DNA from: Hemibagrus wyckioides
Taxonomy: Eukaryota; Chordata; Actinopteri; Siluriformes; Bagridae
Length of the DNA stretch: 64,000 nucleotides
Direction of reading: 5' to 3'
Assembly (NCBI RefSeq): GCF_019097595.1
Contig: NC_080722.1
Coordinates: 17,588,630-17,652,629, forward strand
Position 1 is the stretch's first letter; each line of letters starts with the position of its first letter. The notes under the pieces are model-generated. The model made no database searches. It saw only the letters and a list, made by a program, of their open reading frames with translations, and was not told the origin of the DNA. Of this stretch, positions 40,501 through 47,702 are shown piece by piece. A program made the position numbers and the translations under genes.

Positions 40501-42131
40501 CACTCTGTCTTTAGATTGTTCACAGGATTCGACTTAGAAGAGATATTGTTCATGTTCTTCTCAACATGAACGTCAATGAGTTTGCACTTAGAGTCTGGCC
40601 CTACATTAATCTGGCTGGATGCTTCAGATGAAGAGGGCCTTATACCAGGTGGTGCTGGAAATGGCTGGGTAGAGCAATCACTCTCTCCATTTCTTGTACT
40701 CCCTGGCAAATCCTGGGGACTTGGAAAATCTGAAGAGGAAGTTTGATGAGACATTCTATCCTGGACAGGGAGTGATGTCTGTGTGTTTTGGGAAGCTGTA
40801 TCAATCGACAGCCTAACTGTTTCTTTAATTGCGTTTTCACAAGACAAACTGGCGCCATCTTGTGGAACATGTTCTTTGATAGTAGAGATTTCATTGGGTG
40901 CTCTCTCAGTGGCATAACCATCTTCACCTTCATTTGTGGCAGCCAGTGATGAGGTGAGACCTGTATTTGAAATTCCCTGCAGGAAATAGAGAGAAACATG
41001 TTCCCAATAGTTAAATTCTAGGACAGAAGCCATTTAAAACCATGTTATTGATTACTCTAATTACAAGCTAATTACATTTTCAGATCTTATTACTTTTGTG
41101 TGACCAACTCTGTAGCCACACTTGCTTTCAGCTTTTCAAAAAATATTTTGAATGGTAATAACAACTATTAACAAAGAAACACAATGGTTTATCTATACCC
41201 TAATATACTTTAAGTTGTCTTTTTTTCTCACATGCACATGCACAGTGAAAATCTTTCTTCACATATCCCATCCTCGGGGGCTGGGATCAGCTTTGATGCA
41301 GCACCCCTGGAGCATGTGGGGTTAAGAGCCTTGCTCAAGGGCCCAACGGTGGCAGCTTTGCAGTGCTGGGGCTTGAACCCCAATCTTCTAGTCAACGACC
41401 CAGAGCCTTCAATTAACTTTCAGATTCTGTTAAGTTAGGACCAAACATACCAAAGGTATGTTTACCTTTTCTCTGACTCCAGTACTGGGCTCTGAGGATG
41501 AATTGGCATCAGTGCCTGTATGTGGTTGGTTTCGTTTTCCCTCTTGTTCTTGTTTAACAAGCTGTTCCTGGGGTTTTCCAACTGCAAAGGGACATCGTTC
41601 AGTTATGTATAGGCTTACACTACAGAATATTACTTATTAATGCTCTGATTTTAATCCAGTCTTCTCTGTGTTTTTTTTTTTATTCACAAGCATATAAACA
41701 CATATTCAGAATCCATGCAACAAAGTTCAGCGTATCCCATTACACATTAGACCAGGTGTGTTACAGGAAGAGAGTCCGTACAGATGTTCTTTTCTTTTAG
41801 GATGCAGTATAAAGCTTTAAACTCTCACAAATTGAGGCTCTAGTCTCAAATATAGAAATTTAAGATAAACATAGTGAACACAATTAAGAGATGTTCGTGC
41901 GTCTCCCAAAGTCCACTTTCTCATGTTACATTTGTTATAGTTTACGATTTATTATGAGCAAGGCCTATATATTCTGTTGAATTTATGAAGATGAAGTGAA
42001 TTAGTTTCTGCTGTGTAATATCACAGAAGCATACCTGCAGTGTTGGATGGCTGTGTGTTCAGTCTGTGTCCGCACTCGGGGCAGAAGCGGAAAGACGCCT
42101 TTAAAGCGTACCCACAATCTGGACACTGCAT
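5091..42131 (-). CDS. rnf213: E3 ubiquitin-protein ligase RNF213 (mysterin), complete gene, 66 coding exons
   Basis: Giant cytosolic AAA+ ATPase and ubiquitin ligase. The family is known for antimicrobial defence (ubiquitination of bacterial LPS), lipid-droplet and vascular biology, and human moyamoya disease. I chained 66 coding exons on the minus strand from the ATG at 42129-42131 to the TAA at 5091-5093. Every junction keeps phase and the sum is 15,681 nt (5,226 aa by hand count; human about 5,207). Order of parts: N-terminal zinc-ribbon-like motif, disordered region, CBM20-like domain, long helical arm, AAA+ core with two full ATP sites, RING finger at residues ~4036-4074, RZ finger at ~4532-4563, helical C-terminus. 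All introns are GT-AG except one GC-AG. No frameshift or stop interrupts it. Teleosts can carry rnf213a and rnf213b paralogues, and I cannot say which this is. Component exons are listed in separate entries. Confidence 0.95.
6560..7239 (+). mobile_element. Degenerate Tigger/pogo-like DNA transposon remnant
   Basis: Lies in the intron between rnf213 exons 61 and 62. Ends CAGTGG and CCACTG are inverted and each is flanked by TA. Near the right end the plus strand encodes [11 protein letters not shown], resembling the start of pogo/Tigger transposases (MSPKRK...), followed by disrupted sequence. A CA microsatellite occurs at about 6742-6761. The interior is too short and broken for a full transposase, so it is a non-autonomous or decayed copy. 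Confidence 0.6.
8047..8080. repeat. AAG/CTT microsatellite filling a 76-bp rnf213 intron
   Basis: About eleven AAG units on the plus strand. They lie wholly inside the intron 8010-8085 between rnf213 exons 58 and 59. Read through on the minus strand they would give a serine run, but phase and homology to human RNF213 show that this segment is spliced out. Confidence 0.85.
9205..9265. repeat. Short fragment of a common fish interspersed repeat
   Basis: The words CTAAGGGCATCTGCCAAATG and GTAAATGTAAA match the tail of a repeat very common in fish genomes, as far as I recall. It lies in the rnf213 intron between exons 56 and 57. Family assignment is not possible from this fragment. Confidence 0.4.
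10062..10633 (-). CDS. rnf213: rnf213 coding exons 52-53: RZ finger (catalytic zinc finger)
   Basis: Exon 52 (10599-10633, 35 nt) encodes [12 protein letters not shown] and exon 53 (10062-10162) continues [15 protein letters not shown] to GGISH. The pattern C-x3-H-x6-C followed by CxxC matches the RZ finger shared with ZNFX1. By alignment His ~4536 and Cys ~4543 correspond to human H4509 and C4516, residues reported as needed for RING-independent ubiquitination. A 436-base intron splits the finger between its first and second halves, a position consistent with phase 0. Confidence 0.95.
10816..13512 (-). CDS. rnf213: rnf213 coding exons 43-51: E3 shell between RING and RZ finger
   Basis: Exons at 13346-13512, 13122-13224, 12867-12981, 12156-12354, 11809-11996, 11589-11711, 11368-11478, 11010-11249 and 10816-10888, about residues 4091-4530. 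Landmarks: [12 protein letters not shown] (human STICFKDNAPPE), [49 protein letters not shown] and [12 protein letters not shown]. The last block leads straight into the RZ finger as in mammals. No catalytic motif of its own is visible. Confidence 0.92.
13648..13830 (-). CDS. rnf213: rnf213 coding exon 42: RING finger
   Basis: Encodes residues ~4030-4090. Zinc ligands of a C3HC4 RING are all present: CPIC (4036, 4039), C and H in PCNHIFC (4051, 4053, 4056), C (4059), then CALC (4071, 4074). This is the classical RING domain of RNF213. In this family much of the ligase activity does not need the RING but uses the separate RZ finger. Flanking exons 41 and 43 join in phases 2 and 2. No ligand is missing. 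Confidence 0.96.
13921..18207 (-). CDS. rnf213: rnf213 coding exons 28-41: hinge and E3 back region before RING
   Basis: Exons at 18077-18207, 17856-17951, 17639-17760, 17116-17238, 16978-16997, 16739-16892, 16511-16646, 16177-16368, 15924-16054, 15586-15743, 15250-15459, 14814-14998, 14392-14512 and 13921-14021, about residues 3404-4029. Landmarks: [49 protein letters not shown] and [15 protein letters not shown], all with close human counterparts. Exon 32 is a 20-nt microexon (EEHSDDS) in the acidic linker, where mammals have a longer variable acidic stretch. Its acceptor and donor are canonical and phase demands it. Confidence 0.9.
14660..14683. repeat. AAT trinucleotide microsatellite
   Basis: Short run of AAT units inside the rnf213 intron between exons 39 and 40. 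No other feature seen there. Confidence 0.8.
18305..21895 (-). CDS. rnf213: rnf213 coding exon 27: giant AAA+ exon with both active ATP sites
   Basis: A single 3,591-nt exon (residues ~2207-3403), matching the single ~3.6 kb exon of mammalian RNF213. First ATP site (AAA3): Walker A GETGCGKT with Lys ~2517 and Walker [11 protein letters not shown] with Glu ~2579. Second site (AAA4): Walker A GKPGSSKS with Lys ~2873 and Walker [13 protein letters not shown] with Glu ~2943. The spacing of Lys and Glu in the first site equals the human spacing. The C-terminal part holds conserved blocks [15 protein letters not shown] and [13 protein letters not shown]. All catalytic residues are present, so the ATPase should be active. 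Acceptor CACAG/GAATC, donor GAG/GTAGGA. Confidence 0.96.
22015..23766 (-). CDS. rnf213: rnf213 coding exons 24-26: first AAA modules with a split P-loop
   Basis: Exons at 22539-23766, 22258-22442 and 22015-22170, about residues 1684-2206. Exon 24 (1,228 nt) includes HFY-like [19 protein letters not shown] and [13 protein letters not shown] Walker-A-like sequence [10 protein letters not shown] lies across the exon 24/25 junction, with the intron in the codon just before the lysine (about K2094). Human RNF213 has SERAGVGKS at the same point. The following block FHIDVTTAV precedes the next module. The degenerate AAA modules here are thought to be structural rather than hydrolytic; that role is from family knowledge. 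Confidence 0.92.
23857..23970. repeat. GATA microsatellite beside the exon 23 splice donor
   Basis: About 17 GATA units followed by ATAGAT/ATATAG variants. The array starts within about 10 nt of the exon 23 donor (GTAAAA on the minus strand, at 23978-23973), so the start of the intron is itself low complexity. The repeat is translated in no frame of the gene. Confidence 0.9.
23979..30402 (-). CDS. rnf213: rnf213 coding exons 19-23: linker to the AAA core
   Basis: Exons at 29777-30402, 29478-29637, 24860-25077, 24298-24435 and 23979-24140, about residues 1249-1683. Exon 19 carries an acidic run (DEDDGDD) and the block [17 protein letters not shown], matching human DWIKDRVEQIKEYHHLH. Exon 21 has [19 protein letters not shown], nearly identical to the human segment. 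Exon 22 has [13 protein letters not shown]. The intron between exons 20 and 21 holds the large minisatellite. Exon 23 ends directly against a GATA-type microsatellite just inside its intron. Confidence 0.92.
24758..24825. repeat. Two tandem 34-bp copies, one mismatch
   Basis: Copies at 24758-24791 and 24792-24825 begin ACACAGGCAGAGCACATATT and differ only at one base (CTGGCA versus CCGGCA). They sit 34 nt inside the intron after rnf213 exon 21, on the donor side. A recent simple duplication is the likely origin. Confidence 0.9.
25489..29434. repeat. ~3.95 kb minisatellite of 43/45-bp units inside rnf213
   Basis: About 90 tandem units in the intron between exons 20 and 21. It begins only ~44 nt past the exon 20 donor. 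The commonest unit is 43 bp (plus strand TAGTACTGTCTGTTACAGTA then TAGTATAATGCACTACAGCCTGT); a second class carries an extra TA (TATATAG) and is 45 bp. Each unit contains the inverted repeat TACTGT-n5-ACAGTA. Point variants recur in ordered groups (TTAG, TCAG or TTAA before TACT; GTCGG in place of GTCTG), which indicates higher-order blocks. There are no unique spacers, so it is not a CRISPR-like array. Confidence 0.96.
30466..30494. repeat. ATT trinucleotide microsatellite
   Basis: Short ATT run in the rnf213 intron between exons 18 and 19. The rest of that intron (30495-30973) holds no exon required by phase, and I recognise nothing else in it. Confidence 0.8.
30974..38223 (-). CDS. rnf213: rnf213 coding exons 7-18: N-terminal helical arm
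   Basis: Exons at 37937-38223, 37577-37818, 35669-35875, 35160-35352, 34819-34874, 34394-34556, 32273-32422, 32095-32193, 31870-31992, 31587-31776, 31256-31429 and 30974-31126, about residues 570-1248. They encode mainly helical sequence with recognisable RNF213 blocks: EWHQYDDII (human DWHQYYDIV), LRKFG-like [18 protein letters not shown] (human DLRKFGIVLSAVITKSWP) and [14 protein letters not shown]. Several introns are enlarged by Tc1-type insertions. The arm packs against the AAA ring in the known structure. No enzymatic motif is seen. Confidence 0.9.
31477..31546. repeat. CTAA then AAAT microsatellites
   Basis: About ten CTAA units run directly into about nine AAAT units, in the rnf213 intron between exons 16 and 17. 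Confidence 0.85.
32423..34393. other. Long rnf213 intron (exons 12-13) with no recognised feature
   Basis: The splice phases of exons 12 and 13 match directly, so no exon is missing here. The sequence is AT-rich with scattered short runs of A and T. I recognise no transposon ends or RNA gene. Confidence 0.6.
35969..36508 (-). mobile_element. Tc1/mariner-type element, internally deleted
   Basis: Inside the rnf213 intron between exons 8 and 9. The left end (ACATTATGAC, CCTGCCTAATATTGTGTTGG) and the right end (CTCATAATGTCATGCCTG) are the imperfect inverted ends seen again at 43.1 and 44.9 kb. The interior matches broken pieces of a Tc1-like transposase (helix-turn-helix end near TTGATAGATACTGACCACTG). 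The DDE core is deleted. Duplicated TACTCC words occur near 36290-36340. Confidence 0.75.
36585..37390. mobile_element. Remnants of a second Tc1-like family in inverted arrangement
   Basis: The plus strand at 36592-37000 retains broken transposase sequence (TTGTTGGTGCCAGAG; later CCTTGAGGCAGATGG and CAGCAGAAGACCATATC) that resembles the DNA-binding part of a common fish Tc1 transposase. At about 37330-37390 the same 5' segment (GTGACTTTGA ... TGTTGGT) appears on the opposite strand. This implies two opposed copies or a fold-back element. All frames are disrupted. Confidence 0.55.
38379..38745. mobile_element. Tc1/mariner-type MITE
   Basis: In the rnf213 intron between exons 6 and 7. The left end ACCGCTCAAAAGTTTGG and the right end CCAAACTTTTGAGC are inverted, flanked by TA-rich sequence. 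The interior keeps a degenerate piece of transposase-like sequence (TGGAGCATCTCCCACAAGATG) but no open frame. Confidence 0.7.
38971..39671 (-). CDS. rnf213: rnf213 coding exons 5-6: CBM20-like domain
   Basis: Exons at 39510-39671 and 38971-39167, about residues 450-569. The segment [18 protein letters not shown] and the later [13 protein letters not shown] and FVNRCL blocks resemble the human RNF213 stretch with FFHAIIS, YIPYKYV and YVNRCLFI. This part of the N-terminal arm is described as a carbohydrate-binding-module-20-like fold in the mouse structure. Its ligand is not known from sequence. Acceptors and donors are canonical; phases 2-2-1. Confidence 0.88.
39758..41581 (-). CDS. rnf213: rnf213 coding exons 2-4: disordered N-terminal region
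   Basis: Exons at 41466-41581, 40086-40976 and 39758-40002, about residues 33-449. Exon 3 alone supplies 297 residues. Composition is rich in Ser, Pro, Gln, Thr, Glu and Lys with no predicted fold, ending in a lysine cluster ([11 protein letters not shown]). Mammalian RNF213 has an equally long low-complexity stretch at the same place. Phases run 1-0-0-2. A 119-aa frame overlapping exon 3 in another frame is a shadow. Sequence conservation is expected to be weak here, so the call rests on position, phase and composition. Confidence 0.85.
41250..41410. repeat. Interspersed fish repeat (SINE-like)
   Basis: In rnf213 intron 2. The stretch with GAGCATGTGGGGTTAAGAGC, CTTGCTCAAGGGCCC and GGGGCTTGAACCCC matches a repeat I recall as widespread in catfish and other teleosts. 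I cannot assign the exact family without a repeat library. Confidence 0.55.
42035..42131 (-). CDS. rnf213: rnf213 coding exon 1: start codon and zinc-ribbon-like motif
   Basis: Encodes residues 1-32. The protein starts [10 protein letters not shown] and continues to FCPECG, giving two CxxC pairs 13 residues apart. This is a compact zinc-ribbon-like element also found at the RNF213 N-terminus in mammals (CPSC and CSQC there). The start is chosen because it is the only ATG ahead of the motif in the frame leading into exon 2. Donor GTATGC; the exon ends in phase 1 and joins exon 2 cleanly. Confidence 0.88.
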
Positions 42132-43061
42132 CTCCAAACCAAATAAAAAATAAAAAAAAACTCGACTCGAAAAAAAGCGACTACGATTGAAATCAACTGG
42201 GGTAGACGAAAAGAAAACCTAACTGCACTGAATGAACTGCCATACTTGCGCACAAGGTTTTGTTGTCCTGTCACAGTCGAAAATAAAAAGAATTTGATGT
42301 TTCGCACTACAGCGTTAGTGTCTTGTGATCCACAGGCAGAGAAGCTCTGATAGCAAGACTGGGCGGAATTCTGACGACAAAACCACTACAATTCTACATA
42401 GTATGCCAAACTAGCTCAGCGATTAAATGGACTACATAATCAGCCATACTGTTTAGTAGGGTAGTAGGCTAGTTTAAATCGTAGTCTAAGTTTCGTTTTC
42501 CACAGATATGACCGCTTGCTTTTGTTTCCTGCCTCTTGGGTGTAGACTTTTCGCATTCAAAGTAGGGCTTTGACATACACCACATCACACTAACAGGCAA
42601 AGGGAAAGTAAAACCTATGTACACTTTAAAAAGACACAATTAACCAGATCCATGCTGACTATTCTTTGATAATTTATGAAAATCTTTCTGTTGCCAAAAA
42701 ATGGAAGTAAACAATTGTACAAAATGAAGACTTCTCTTCAGTGGAATTAAAGAGCCAGAACCTGTTACATCATCAAAATGCCCCTGTGCACAAACGAGGT
42801 TCCATAAAGTCAGGGTTTAACAAGTAAAAGAAAAGACCTAGAGTGACCTGCACCTCAACTTTTAGGATGAACTGCAACACGCCTCCTTACCTGGCATCAG
42901 TGACTGACCTCACAAATGCCCTTGTGGCTGAATGGACACAAATCCCAGCAGCCATGTTCCAAAATGTAGTGGAAAGATTTTGATTCCTGAACAAGAGAAT
43001 AAAATATATATATGAAGACTATTCTTCATTCAGAAAACACAAAAACTGTTAGGATAGTATA
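42132..43061. other. Region upstream of rnf213; no gene recognised
   Basis: This should hold the rnf213 5' UTR and promoter (reading leftward). I see no TATA box at a convincing distance. The 3' part (42984-43060) is a flank duplicated with 44872-44948. Otherwise no exon or RNA gene is recognised. Confidence 0.4.
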
Positions 43062-43566
43062 CACAGATCAGGCATTGATGATCAGTGACAGGTGAAGTGA
43101 ATAACACTGATTATCTCCTAATCATGGAACACCTTTTAGTAGGTGGGATATATTAGGCAGCAAGTGAACATTTTGTCTTTAAAGTTCATGTGTTAGAAGC
43201 AGGAAAAATGGGCAAGCATAAGGATTTGAGCGAGTTTGACAAGGGCCTGTGTAACTGTGATGGTTAGACGACTGGATCAGAGCATCTCCAAAAACTGCAG
43301 CTCTTGTGAGACTGGTGTTCCTGGTCTGCAGTGGTCAGTATTTATCAAAAGTATCCTTAAAGTCCTGTAAGTCTTTTAAGTCCTGTAAGTATCCTTTAAG
43401 TCCTGTAAGTTGCGACTTAAAGGATCTGCTGCTAACATCTTGGTACCAGAAACCACAGCACACCTTCAGGGATCTAGTGGAGTCCATGCCTCAGGACTGT
43501 TTTGGCAGCAAAAGGGGGACCAACACAATATTAGGCAGGTGGTCATAATGTTATGCCTGATTGGTG
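43062..43566 (+). mobile_element. Tc1/mariner-type element with transposase C-terminal remnant
   Basis: Ends ACAGATCAGGCAT and ATGCCTGATTGGTG are inverted and flanked by TA. The plus-strand interior encodes [22 protein letters not shown] and a degenerate end, which match the C-terminal part of a Tc1-like transposase. The front retains the start of the element (GGGCAAGCATAAGGATTTGAG) but the DDE middle is deleted and replaced by AAGTCCTGTAAG repeats. It lies between the divergent genes rnf213 and the SANT-like gene. Confidence 0.75.
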
Positions 43567-43623
43567 TATGCAGCATATATGATTTTTTAAACTTATTTCT
43601 ATAACTGTTAATTCACCCCATTG

Positions 43624-43626
43624 CTC

Positions 43627-43683
<57 letters not shown>
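43624..43683. repeat. ATT microsatellite
   Basis: About 20 ATT units between the Tc1-type element and the candidate promoter of the SANT-like gene, followed by a run of nine or ten G at about 43742-43751. Confidence 0.85.
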
Positions 43684-43684
<1 letters not shown>

Positions 43685-43784
43685 GGTCTTCATTTACTCT
43701 GACAGTGTGTTTGTTATACTTTATTGAAACTCAATAAATATGGGGGGGGGGTAGAAAAAAATTTAAAAAAACAAAAAAATACCT

Positions 43785-43890
43785 TGACGTCTGCGCAATG
43801 CGTCTGCAAAAGCGCAGGCGCTGCTGTGACGTAAGCGCGGGGCGACCAATAGCAATGTAGATGTACGCAGGAAATTTGCGCAGTTGCATA
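43785..43890 (+). promoter_or_regulatory. Candidate promoter of the SANT-like gene
   Basis: A GC- and CpG-rich patch in AT-rich surroundings, 280-390 bases before the ATG at 44173. It holds TGACGT (43785-43790), TGACGTAA (43827-43834, CREB/ATF-like), a CCAAT box (about 43846-43850) and repeated TGCGCA words as in NRF1 sites. No TATA box. Assignment to this gene is by proximity and direction; activity is inferred. Confidence 0.5.
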
Positions 43891-44172
43891 GTGAAGGGTG
43901 CAGCCATTATTTTTTTTTTATTATTGGGTGCTTCACTCTTAACTGCACGATGTAGAATAAAACAAGGAAATAATACTAATAATACCGCGTATATTTTTAC
44001 TAAGCTCTTTTTTAGCTCTTGCTAAACTGAGATTTCTGAGGCACTTTTAAGGGAAGTAGACGCAGGAAGCCCGAGGAGAGTGTAGGTGTCTGTTTGTGCG
44101 TAGTTTGTAACACCCACCATAACACGGAACCCTAACATTATTAACACGCACTATTTGAGTCCCAGTGCAGTG

Positions 44173-46678
44173 ATGGACGTGTCGCTGAAAATCGAGTCAT
44201 CTGAAAGTATTATGCCTCCATCCTGCGATGAAAGTCCAGCTGCAACTGAGTCGACTGCGAGCAATTCTTCCGTAATTGCGGCTCATCATGTCGAGCAGCT
44301 TAAGGAGCCGACCCCTGTGTTACTTTGTGAGTGGTACTGGTTACACTTTGTCCAGTAGTCACGAAAACAGTGTTGCATTTCAGATTCTACAGAAAACATT
44401 GGTTTAAATACTTGTCATTATTAGCCGCCATACTGACCCTTTTAATACTGTGAAGCAAAAAAATAAATCTCTGTCTCTGATTGTCTTTTATGTGTTCGTG
44501 AATTGCAGACCCTATCAGTATAAACAGTGCTGTATCTGTATTTAGAGACCAGAAGGTACCCCATGGTGAGTCCTCTCATATAAGTATGTATAATACATAT
44601 ATACAATATCAACATATCAACTGCATGCATTACAGAAAGCCATGAACATGTAACTAAAATATAACAACGTGTATTACTTTATTATTGTGACTCGAGATGC
44701 ATCTATATCGATATCTGGTTTCAGTTCAATACCACATCCATTTTTCTTATACTTGTAAAAATGCCCTGATTCCACCATAAGCTAGTGCATGTTGCAGGAT
44801 GATCTGGATGTATTTCACAATTGATAAAGAAAAGCACACTGTGCTCCCTGAGGAGCGTTTTCTTACAATGCTTCTGAACAAGAGATTAAAATATATATAT
44901 GAAGACTATTCTTCATTCATAAAAAATGAAAACTGTTCAGGTAGTATACACCGATCAGGCATTTCATTATGAGCACTGAGAGGTGAAGTGAATAACACTG
45001 ATTAAAATATTTCCTCATCATGGCATACCTGTTGGTGGGTGGGTTATATTAGGCAGCAAGTGAACATTTTGTCCTCAAAGTTGATGCGTTAGAAGCAGGA
45101 AAAATGGGCAAGCATAAGGATTTGAGCGAGTTTCAATTGGACAAATTGTGATGGCTAGATGACGGGATCAGAGCATCTCCAAAACTGCAGCTCTTGTGGG
45201 GTGTTCCCAGTGTGTATTTCACAATTAACTATGATAAAAAAAAGCACACTGTGTTCTCTGTGGAGCATTTTCCTACAATGCTTACCTGATAGTAACCTGA
45301 TAAAACACCATTTGGTGTTAAAATGGTACATTTCAAAAGTTGAGGCGAGCGTTGAGGAGTAACGTTTGCATTTAGTGAAACTGTGACTACTGAGAGCGCT
45401 TAGATTATGTGACCACTGAGATGCCTTGTGATCACCTTGCATTAATTTTTAATGACCACACTTGCTGTTACCTCTTTGCATACTCATTTAGGTTAACCTT
45501 GCACTCTCTCTTTTAAAAATACTTGGTAACTGTCAGTATTGACAGGTACCATGAGACATGCACTCATATTTGGTTGGGAAAACATGATACCATTGCATTC
45601 ATAATACTTTTCCTAGTTGTTAGCAGGGATGAACCAAGAAAAGGTACTGCAGCACGAGGCTACCCTGAAGCTGTGTCTACTTCATCCGAGTTTACCCACC
45701 GTGCTATTGTGCACCTCATTGAAGCAATGCATCGTTGCTGGGACATGTATGGATCGCATGAACGCTCTCGACTCTTCCAGAATGTCCAGAGTGAGCTGGA
45801 AAACCTTGGCCACTCACTGCCAGTAGAAAAGATCAGAAGAAAATGGAACAACCTCATTGTCACCTACAAGAGAGTAAAAGAGCGCAGCAGGTTGGGCAGA
45901 GGCCAGGCCAAGACCTCATGGGAATACTTTGAGGTATGTTGAATTAGATGGGACACTGAATTGAAATATTATTAATAATTATAGAGTACTTAAACAATAC
46001 ATTTAAATTGTTTTTGCATGGTTTTCATCTTCTAATTTTTTGTGTTGCTTCACATAACAGATGATGGACAAAGTTTTAGGAAAAACAAAGATCAATCAGA
46101 GTGACCCTTCATCAGCCACTCTTGTTGGTTATGCAACCACCGCTAAAACAGCTATGAGGTCTGAAGAGCATCAGCCGCACAGTGTGTCAGTCGCTGCAGT
46201 GGCCACCCCATGTTTGCTCCCTAGTGGACTCTTCACAACCCCTTCCCCAATTCCTACTCTGGTGACATCCCCATTGCTTTGTAACACATCCCCAAAACCA
46301 AATCCAAGCACTTCATGCAGTACAGACACTTCCATGCCCACTGTTTCCCCCAAACCTGCTTTGAAAATCACAAGGCAGCCACTGAAACGAAGGTTTCGAC
46401 ATCTTCAGCTCGGCTCAGTGGCCTCCCGCCTTGCCCAGCAGCAGGGGCACGCAGGTGAGCGTACTGCCCTTCTTCGCAATTTCATCAGCAGTCATGAAGA
46501 ACGTGCACGCCTGGATGAACAGCGCCAACGCAAAAAGGATGCCCGCAAGCGGAGACAAGAAAGAACATTGGGTAGCATGGCTGAATCGATGGGAAGGATG
46601 GCAACAGCCCTGGAGTTAATCTCATCCAAGCAAGACACCATCATTGCCCTGCTCCAGAGACTGTCTGATAAGCATTAA
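44173..46678 (+). CDS. Myb/SANT-like (trihelix) DNA-binding domain protein
   Basis: Exon 1 is 44173-44326 (MDVSLKIESS..., Ser-rich), exon 2 is 44509-44565, exon 3 ends at 45933, exon 4 is 46061-46678 (stop TAA). Exons 3-4 encode a trihelix-type Myb/SANT-like domain: THRAIVHLIEAMHRCW, RSRLFQNVQSELE, IRRKWNNLIVTYKRVKE and SWEYFEMMDKVLGK. A Pro/Thr/Ser-rich linker and a basic coiled-coil tail follow (EERARLDEQRQRKKDARKRR; ELISSKQDTIIALLQRLSD). Exons 1-2 and 3-4 join in phase, but exon 2 (phase 1) does not fit the obvious exon 3 acceptor at 45619/45620 (which needs phase 2). A missing exon or an acceptor at 45638 or 45647 is likely. A poly(A) signal AATAAA is at 47033-47038. Such domains occur in transposon-derived vertebrate genes. 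Probably nuclear and DNA-binding; targets unknown. Confidence 0.75.
44949..45208 (+). mobile_element. 5' fragment of the same Tc1-type element, inside the SANT-like gene
   Basis: Begins ACACCGATCAGGCATTTCAT (start about 44948) and is homologous to the first ~260 bases of the element at 43062, including GGTGAAGTGAATAACACTGA and AAATGGGCAAGCATAAGGAT. It breaks off at about 45208 within GCAGCTCTTGTGG. It lies in an intron of the SANT-like gene, between exons 2 and 3. The sequence just left of it also matches the flank of the 43 kb copy. Confidence 0.75.
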
Positions 46679-47459
46679 GGAACAAATCAAAAATATGATT
46701 TTATTAGATGCAAATGGACCTATGTATATGTGCAATGTTGTTTTTTGCATTTAATATTGGTTATTAATTACAAGTAAATATAAAATATTACTGAAAAGCT
46801 GTAACGGTAAAACGTTTTTCTTTTCCTTATTTTGTTAAGCATACTACATTTTCAGTCCAGAACTGCAACCGGTCACCACCTTAAATTGTTCTGATATTTT
46901 ATTCAAGATATATGTGATTAGAATAGTTTCAGAAATACACATTATGCATATAATGTTTTTGGCTAAGCTTACCTTGTTGACTTTGAGCTAATGAGTCAGG
47001 TTGAGCTGTAACTCTTAAATGTGAGTAGAGCAAATAAAAACAGAAGTAATTGATTTTTTCTTAAATACTCATGTCTGTTATTTCACGTGTTTATAGTATT
47101 TATCCATAATATCCATTCATACAAAAAAAACATTTTAAGTGAAAAAGGCTTTTCAGCTAAATAAATGATGCACCTTTATGACAAAAAGGAAATCGTAAGG
47201 ACTAAGAAATTTTACAATAAGCAATAAATGCATGAAATTGTCTAATTTTTTCCAATCACATTACTTGAAACCTAGGTAACTATTAGACGGTGAAAACGTG
47301 AAAAGAAAAACGTTTGTGAAAGCTGATGCGACGCTGTCACATGCGCTTCGTGTTTCACTCTAAAAACGGTTCTGATACACGTCCGATGGGAACTGGCCTG
47401 AAAAATGTTCAAGTAACTGTAAGATTATATACTCACAGTAGAAAACAATTGCATATAGT
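46679..47459 (+). other. 3' UTR of the SANT-like gene and spacer before the tRNAs
   Basis: AT-rich sequence following the stop codon, with AATAAA at 47033-47038 as the likely poly(A) signal. From there to the tRNA-Arg at 47460 I see no gene. Confidence 0.55.
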
Positions 47460-47532
47460 GACCGCGTGGCCTAATGGATAAGGCGTCTGACTTCGGATCA
47501 GAAGATTGAGGGTTCGAGTCCCTTCGTGGTCG
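47460..47532 (+). tRNA. tRNA-Arg-TCG: tRNA-Arg (anticodon TCG)
   Basis: A 73-nt gene. Acceptor GACCGCG pairs with CGTGGTC, with one G-U pair. The D-arm/A-box region TGGCCTAATGGATAAGG, anticodon loop CTTCGGA with TCG, and T-arm/B box GGTTCGAGTCC are all normal. A T7 run at 47534-47540 is the Pol III terminator. The sequence looks identical in plan to vertebrate tRNA-Arg-TCG. No intron. Confidence 0.97.
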
Positions 47533-47702
47533 GTTTTTTTATTTGGATTTTCTTCAAATTCCCAAACTAAAACTGGCGAAAGCGTGGCATTACGTATTTT
47601 ACAAAGAATGTAACGTCTATCGATAAAAAAGATTGCGTACCCAAATGAATGGTCGGCGGCAATAGCATTGTTGAAGAATTTGTAGGTGCAATACCAACGC
47701 AC

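Noticed and set aside
40640..40999. 119-codon minus-strand frame overlapping rnf213 exon 3
   Set aside because: It is an alternative frame of a low-complexity exon whose true frame is fixed by phases on both sides.
44155..44172. Earlier TTG start for the SANT-like gene
   Set aside because: A non-ATG start is not needed; the ATG at 44173 begins a plausible protein six codons later.
45523..45620. Upstream extension of the SANT-like exon 3 frame starting at a TTG
   Set aside because: There is no ATG in this stretch, and splice acceptors lie at its right end; it is intron sequence that happens to be open.
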